From: Planctomycetota bacterium
Lineage (GTDB): Bacteria; Planctomycetota; Phycisphaerae; UBA1845
Length of the DNA stretch: 9,227 nucleotides
Direction: 5' to 3'
Assembly (NCBI GenBank): GCA_022566435.1
Contig: JADFIX010000085.1
Coordinates: 1 to 9,227 of the forward strand
In this document: positions 6,153-9,227 of the stretch, in pieces
Layout: the number at the start of each line of letters is the position of its first letter
How positions within the stretch are numbered: the stretch's first letter is position 1
Program-made: the position numbers and the translations under genes
Notes under the pieces: generated by a model
Told to the model about the DNA's origin: nothing
Databases searched by the model: none
The model's input: only the letters and a program-made list of their open reading frames with translations

Positions 6153-6439
6153 GCCATGGATGTAATGCGTGTGGGAGGTGCAAGTCCGCTTCGGGTGGTG
6201 ATAATCGGTACCGGTCGTCTATTGCCGGCCCAAATCTGCGGGTGGACCAAGCGCCGGGTCGCTCACGCTCGCCGTACTGAACGCAACCGAGTAGGGCGCG
6301 TGAAGCGCGACCGGATAGGAGCGGTCAGTTCGCCACCCACAAGACGATCGTTTGCGGTACACTATTCGCTTGCCGAGCGTCGAATCCGTGCCAAACTAGA
6401 GGCGGAGGCACGGATGTTTTCAGGAGTTGAAGACGAAAT
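6153..6439 (+). other. Non-coding leader with a GGTGCAAGTCC hairpin, no family recognised
   Basis: This stretch of almost 300 bases precedes the exported-protein gene. One frame stays open through it (120 codons, 6147-6509), but the reading is rich in Arg, has no recognisable domain and runs across the terminator tail and into the next gene, so I do not call it. A hairpin is possible at about 6171-6189, where GTGGG pairs with TCCGC (G-U pairs allowed) and the loop carries AGGTGCAAG. The GGTGnAAGTCC wording recalls parts of cobalamin riboswitches and of group II intron domain I, but the rest of those structures is not evident. A second stem-loop with CGCG arms lies near 6299-6311. No convincing promoter was found; TACACT at 6358 is a weak -10 candidate. 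Confidence 0.3.
6422..6426 (+). promoter_or_regulatory. Possible ribosome-binding site AGGAG for the ATG at 6440
   Basis: AGGAG is 13 bases before the ATG at 6440, longer than the usual spacing. It is the only purine-rich site near either candidate start of the exported protein; the GTG at 6506 has none. Confidence 0.35.
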
Positions 6440-7564
6440 ATGCCCGAGACAACTAGGGACACGCCAGGCTGCAGATTTCATCCCGCGCAAACTCGCCGGC
6501 CGCGAGTGAATATCGACAGCGCAATCGCATGGCTCGTCTTGTCTATTTCGGTTTTCTGCGCGAGTGGCCAAATCTTGGCGGAATCCGCGCCCGCGCAGCC
6601 CCCTCGCGAGGCGCCGAAACCTCGATACCGGGACTATCTACAGGCCAAGCAAAAGGCCCGGGCCTGGTTCGACAATCTCGAGGTCGATTCGGTCGAACTG
6701 CTCAAACACCGGATCAAAGGCAAGAAGAAGGTCGCCGAAATCCTCGGCGTCTACATGCACTTCCAAAACCATACGAAAGACCCGCAAGAAATCGCCCACA
6801 TCGCCGACCGCGTCAAACGAATCGCCGCACAGACCGCCGGCCCCGACTATCACAATATGAGCACCTGCAATGAGCGGGAGCTGATCCAGAACAGCATGTC
6901 TTATTTTCGGGTCATGTGGCTGATGCGCGAGTTCGGCCTGGATATATCGAGCTACCTGGAGGAAGTTCGAAAGGTCAAGTTGCGCATGGATGAGCATTTC
7001 AAGAAGCGCGGACCGTGGCAGAGGGCCATGTTCGCCGAATACTACGGCCGCTTCGGTCTCCAAAAACCGCCCATCCTCCTAAACGTCACCGGTATGAAAA
7101 AAGGGGTGATCGCACGGCGACTCCCCGCAGACCGGAGTGACTCGTCCCACACGGGGGTCGAGTGGTCAACGCAGGACCACTACGATCTCACCCACGAGGT
7201 ATTCGTCGCGTTCAACTACGGTCTCGAGCCCACACAGACGCGTTTTGATGCCGACGACCTGGCCTACACACGCAAGGTCCTGCCCGTCCTCGTGCAACGT
7301 TGTGTCCGAAAGAACAACCCCGACCTGCTGGCCGAATTGCTCAGTTGCATGACCTATCTTGGCTGGCAATCGGAACCCGCGTATCGGGAGGGTGTCAACT
7401 TCCTGCTGGACGTGCAGAACGCCGACGGTACGTGGGGCGAGTACGAGGAATTCCGAAAAGAGTACGGCAAGTATCTCGACCAGCACGGTTATCTGCACAC
7501 GACCATGGTGGCCATGCGCGCGCTGCTGGAATTCTACGAGGGGCACTGGAAGGCGGTCGAGTAG
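6440..7564 (+). CDS. Exported alpha-helical protein of unknown function, possible terpenoid-cyclase-like toroid fold
   Basis: The product has 374 residues from the ATG at 6440. A hydrophobic segment at about 29-47 (AIAWLVLSISVFCASG) ending in QILA, then a Pro-rich stretch, looks like a signal peptide with an unusually long, Arg-containing n-region. A GTG at 6506 would shorten it to a more typical length, so the start is unsure. The rest is mostly helical. Near the C-terminus, LLDVQNADGTWGEYEE (about 322-337) followed by LHTTMVAMRALLEF resembles the QxxDGsWG turns and helical hairpins of the terpenoid cyclase and prenyltransferase alpha/alpha toroid superfamily. The DxDD or zinc-binding signatures of the enzymes are not visible, so no reaction can be assigned. 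It stands alone between the double terminator and the convergent gene. Exported toroid-like proteins of unknown role are known in planctomycetes. The export is fairly clear; the fold is tentative. Confidence 0.6.
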   Translation: MPETTRDTPGCRFHPAQTRRPRVNIDSAIAWLVLSISVFCASGQILAESAPAQPPREAPKPRYRDYLQAKQKARAWFDNLEVDSVELLKHRIKGKKKVAEILGVYMHFQNHTKDPQEIAHIADRVKRIAAQTAGPDYHNMSTCNERELIQNSMSYFRVMWLMREFGLDISSYLEEVRKVKLRMDEHFKKRGPWQRAMFAEYYGRFGLQKPPILLNVTGMKKGVIARRLPADRSDSSHTGVEWSTQDHYDLTHEVFVAFNYGLEPTQTRFDADDLAYTRKVLPVLVQRCVRKNNPDLLAELLSCMTYLGWQSEPAYREGVNFLLDVQNADGTWGEYEEFRKEYGKYLDQHGYLHTTMVAMRALLEFYEGHWKAVE

Positions 7565-7602
7565 CACGCTTCCACGTGAATGAAGCCATTGGGGTCATTT
7601 TC

Positions 7603-7632
7603 AGCATCCCGCTATCGCGGTCCGGGAATGCT
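7603..7632. terminator. Hairpin between convergent genes, possible shared weak terminator
   Basis: AGCATCCCG (7603-7611) pairs with CGGGAATGCT (7623-7632) with one bulged A and an 11-base loop. It sits in the 47-base gap between the two converging stop codons (7564 and 7612) and overlaps the end of the minus-strand gene. Neither side has a proper T-run, so terminator function is only suggested by its position. Confidence 0.35.
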
Positions 7633-9111
7633 ACCGGCGACGACTCTGGCCACGATGTCATTGGGATTGGCGGCGACGGCCCGGTCGGCGAAAAGTCTTG
7701 CGATGGCGAGGTCCCCTACCACGTATCCCGCGCATGCCCGTCGGAGAAGTTTCGTCGATCGAACGAAGGCGTCGTCGCCCGGTTCGAAGACCGCGCCGAC
7801 TGGCGGTGCGACCTCGGCAGCGAATAACAGTTTCAAAGTGTCCGTTTGCGCCCGACCCCAGAGTCCCTTATCGGCGACGTAGGAAGTAAAATCGAGAAGG
7901 AGATGGTTCCATGTACTGACGGGCGCGTCCGCGACGAGAGGGGCGATTTGCGACTTTCCCGCGACCCAGCGTGCGCGAATCGCCGCGACGGAATCAAGTT
8001 GGAATTGGGAAAGCGCCGCCTTGGCGTCGGAGGTGACAAAGAAATCCTCCGTCATACCCGGTCTACCGGAAAGCGGCTTGCGTGAGGCAATCGTCAAGAC
8101 CGAATCGCGCGGGAAGAAGAAAACGTTCACGTGCGGAAAGACGTGGCAGAGCGTATTGAGGTTGACCTTCTGGTCGAACGCCAGCGTTCCCAGCGGCATC
8201 CACTGGATGAAGAGACCGTCCTCCGAAAGATCTTCGAAAGCATATTCGTAAAACTCCTTGGAGAGCAGAGCAGCGTTGCCGGCGTAGAACGGTTGTTGTT
8301 TGCCGTCGGAGATGATGAGGTCGTACTTATGCTCGGTCCGCAAGAGGTAGTGTATGGCGTCGTCGACCACCAAGTGGACGCGCGGATCCTCGAGCACCAC
8401 GGACGAATCGAACAATTCGACCGCATTGGCGACGGATTGGTTGATCTCCACGCAATCGAGCGTCTCGATGTCGGCATACGACGCCAGGGCTTCAAGTGTG
8501 GCGGCGGATCCTAGGCCCACGTTAAGAGTGTGCCGAATGCGTGTATCGAGAATCATTGGGAGGTGGGCCAGAATAAGCTGCTTGCGACAGAACAGGCTGT
8601 TTCGGAATGCGTTGCTCCAACCGATCTTGTAGCCGTCGACCGTCATCACCCTGCGGGCAGGTCTGTCCGGATCGACCAGGACCTGTACGGTCGCGACGTC
8701 CCCTTCTTCCACAAAAATGTGATCCGCTTTAACATCAACAATTCCTTCGCCGTGAAGCGGCAAGTGCTTGGGCAAAACGATGGTAAGTGCCAAGGCGATG
8801 CCTGCCATGCCCCCGACGGGCACGAGACGTCGCCAACTGAGCGGTCTGCAATGGGCAATAACGAAGAGTCCTAGCGCCAAGTTCGCCGCCGCAACGATCT
8901 TTGTGCCGCCGCCCGTACCGAAAAGGGGCAACAAAAGAATCGCTGCCAGGATCGACCCGAAAATACTGCCGACGTTGGCCAGCAAGTAGGCTGAGCCGAT
9001 CCGCGAGCCCAGCTTTCGTACGTCACCTAGAAAAAGTCGACTGGCGAGCGGGAAAGAGAGCCCCATGGCCATGGTGGCGGGGAGCATGGCGAGGCGGCAT
9101 CTGGTGGACAT
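7612..9111 (-). CDS. Fused membrane/spermidine-synthase-like protein, apparently lacking its N-terminal membrane half
   Basis: The 499-residue product from the ATG at 9111-9109 opens in the middle of a membrane region: AMLPATMAMGLSFPLASRL and YLLANVGSIFGSILAAILLLPLFG (residues about 8-64) match the later spans of fused spermidine synthases, where PATLLMGATFPL normally follows several earlier spans. Further spans lie at about 71-87 and 98-114. Residues about 135-310 are the aminopropyltransferase-like Rossmann domain: LNVGLGSAATLEAL (196-209, the SAM-type glycine loop, with Ala where Gly is usual), VEIN (221-224), VDDAIHYL (249-256), DLIISDG (264-270) and LLSKEFYEY (282-290). DLIISDG has Gly-Lys where many synthases have a Ser/Pro-type loop, so polyamine activity is doubtful. 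The tail at about 440-490 could form one or two degenerate TPR helices. An AGGA sits 4 bases before the ATG. An in-frame TGA lies 16 codons upstream (9159-9157), with no other start between, so the gene looks truncated or frameshifted at its 5' end. Confidence 0.8.
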   Translation of the reverse strand: MSTRCRLAMLPATMAMGLSFPLASRLFLGDVRKLGSRIGSAYLLANVGSIFGSILAAILLLPLFGTGGGTKIVAAANLALGLFVIAHCRPLSWRRLVPVGGMAGIALALTIVLPKHLPLHGEGIVDVKADHIFVEEGDVATVQVLVDPDRPARRVMTVDGYKIGWSNAFRNSLFCRKQLILAHLPMILDTRIRHTLNVGLGSAATLEALASYADIETLDCVEINQSVANAVELFDSSVVLEDPRVHLVVDDAIHYLLRTEHKYDLIISDGKQQPFYAGNAALLSKEFYEYAFEDLSEDGLFIQWMPLGTLAFDQKVNLNTLCHVFPHVNVFFFPRDSVLTIASRKPLSGRPGMTEDFFVTSDAKAALSQFQLDSVAAIRARWVAGKSQIAPLVADAPVSTWNHLLLDFTSYVADKGLWGRAQTDTLKLLFAAEVAPPVGAVFEPGDDAFVRSTKLLRRACAGYVVGDLAIARLFADRAVAANPNDIVARVVAGSIPGPR

Positions 9112-9227
9112 GTCGTCCTGGGGATTGTGGACATAGGGATCGAAATCGATCGCGACTCACACGCTCCCTCCCGGAGGCTCGTAAAAACCCTTGCCCGGGT
9201 GATTGATGTGCCTGAGCTGATATACGA
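9112..9227 (-). other. Upstream remnant of the spermidine-synthase-like gene
   Basis: Read on the minus strand in the same frame, this edge gives VYQLRHINHPGKGFYEPPGG, then a Ser-Val and a TGA (9159-9157), then VAIDFDPYVHNPQDD before the ATG at 9111. The part after the stop reads smoothly into the membrane protein, but the part before it is not membrane-like. The two other minus-strand frames are also open here without recognisable content. Either another gene ends at the TGA or the first half of the fused gene has been lost or displaced. Confidence 0.3.

Noticed and set aside
5161..6183. Long alternative frames on both strands over the thrombospondin-repeat region
   Set aside because: They arise from the GAC/GGC triplet repetition; the products are simple Arg/Thr/Ser/His runs, and the minus-strand one crosses the strong terminator.
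6165..6195. tRNA-like T-arm at GGTGCAAGTCC
   Set aside because: The loop has 9 rather than 7 bases and no acceptor, D-arm or anticodon stem can be placed around it.
6147..6509. 120-codon open frame after the second terminator
   Set aside because: It begins within the terminator T-tract, overlaps the next gene, and encodes an Arg-rich sequence without domains or a ribosome-binding site.

Overview
The window is GC-rich bacterial DNA that reads like a planctomycete or a close relative from a metagenome. The basis is the company the genes keep: a secreted protein with thrombospondin type 3 calcium repeats and an IPTL-CTERM sorting tail, a TPR-bearing sulfatase, a membrane-fused spermidine-synthase-like protein, and generous intergenic spacing. 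The taxon is an inference; there is no rRNA, tRNA or CRISPR array to fix it.

Layout. Positions 1-383 hold little: a frame open from the left edge to a stop at 208-210 may be the tail of a gene. A 131-residue coiled-coil protein (384-779) overlaps by ATGA the next gene (776-2509). That gene is a hybrid: about 30 residues resembling the start of an XRE-type helix-turn-helix regulator run in frame into the C-terminal half of a sulfatase, followed by a TPR domain. The sulfatase catalytic half and signal peptide are missing. After a 370-base gap containing AT-rich DNA and a good sigma-70-like promoter (2836-2865) comes a six-span membrane protein (2888-3619) resembling only the membrane half of apolipoprotein N-acyltransferase. 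Next is the large secreted IPTL-CTERM protein (3894-5954), closed by a very strong terminator and followed 70 bases later by a second one. A non-coding stretch of almost 300 bases leads to an exported, unrecognised alpha-helical protein with a terpenoid-cyclase-like QxxDGTWG motif (6440-7564). Convergent to it, on the minus strand, is a fused spermidine-synthase-like protein (9111-7612) that seems to lack its first transmembrane half, with an in-frame stop just upstream.

How the parts relate. No single operon or pathway is evident. The membrane protein and the IPTL-CTERM protein are neighbours on the same strand and both concern the cell envelope, but a hairpin and 274 bases separate them. 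Three of the main genes look incomplete compared with their families: the sulfatase and the spermidine synthase lack N-terminal parts, and the Lnt-like protein lacks its catalytic domain. Rearrangement, gene decay or assembly chimerism is therefore the main thing to test here. I did not find convincing evidence of a new defence or mobile system.
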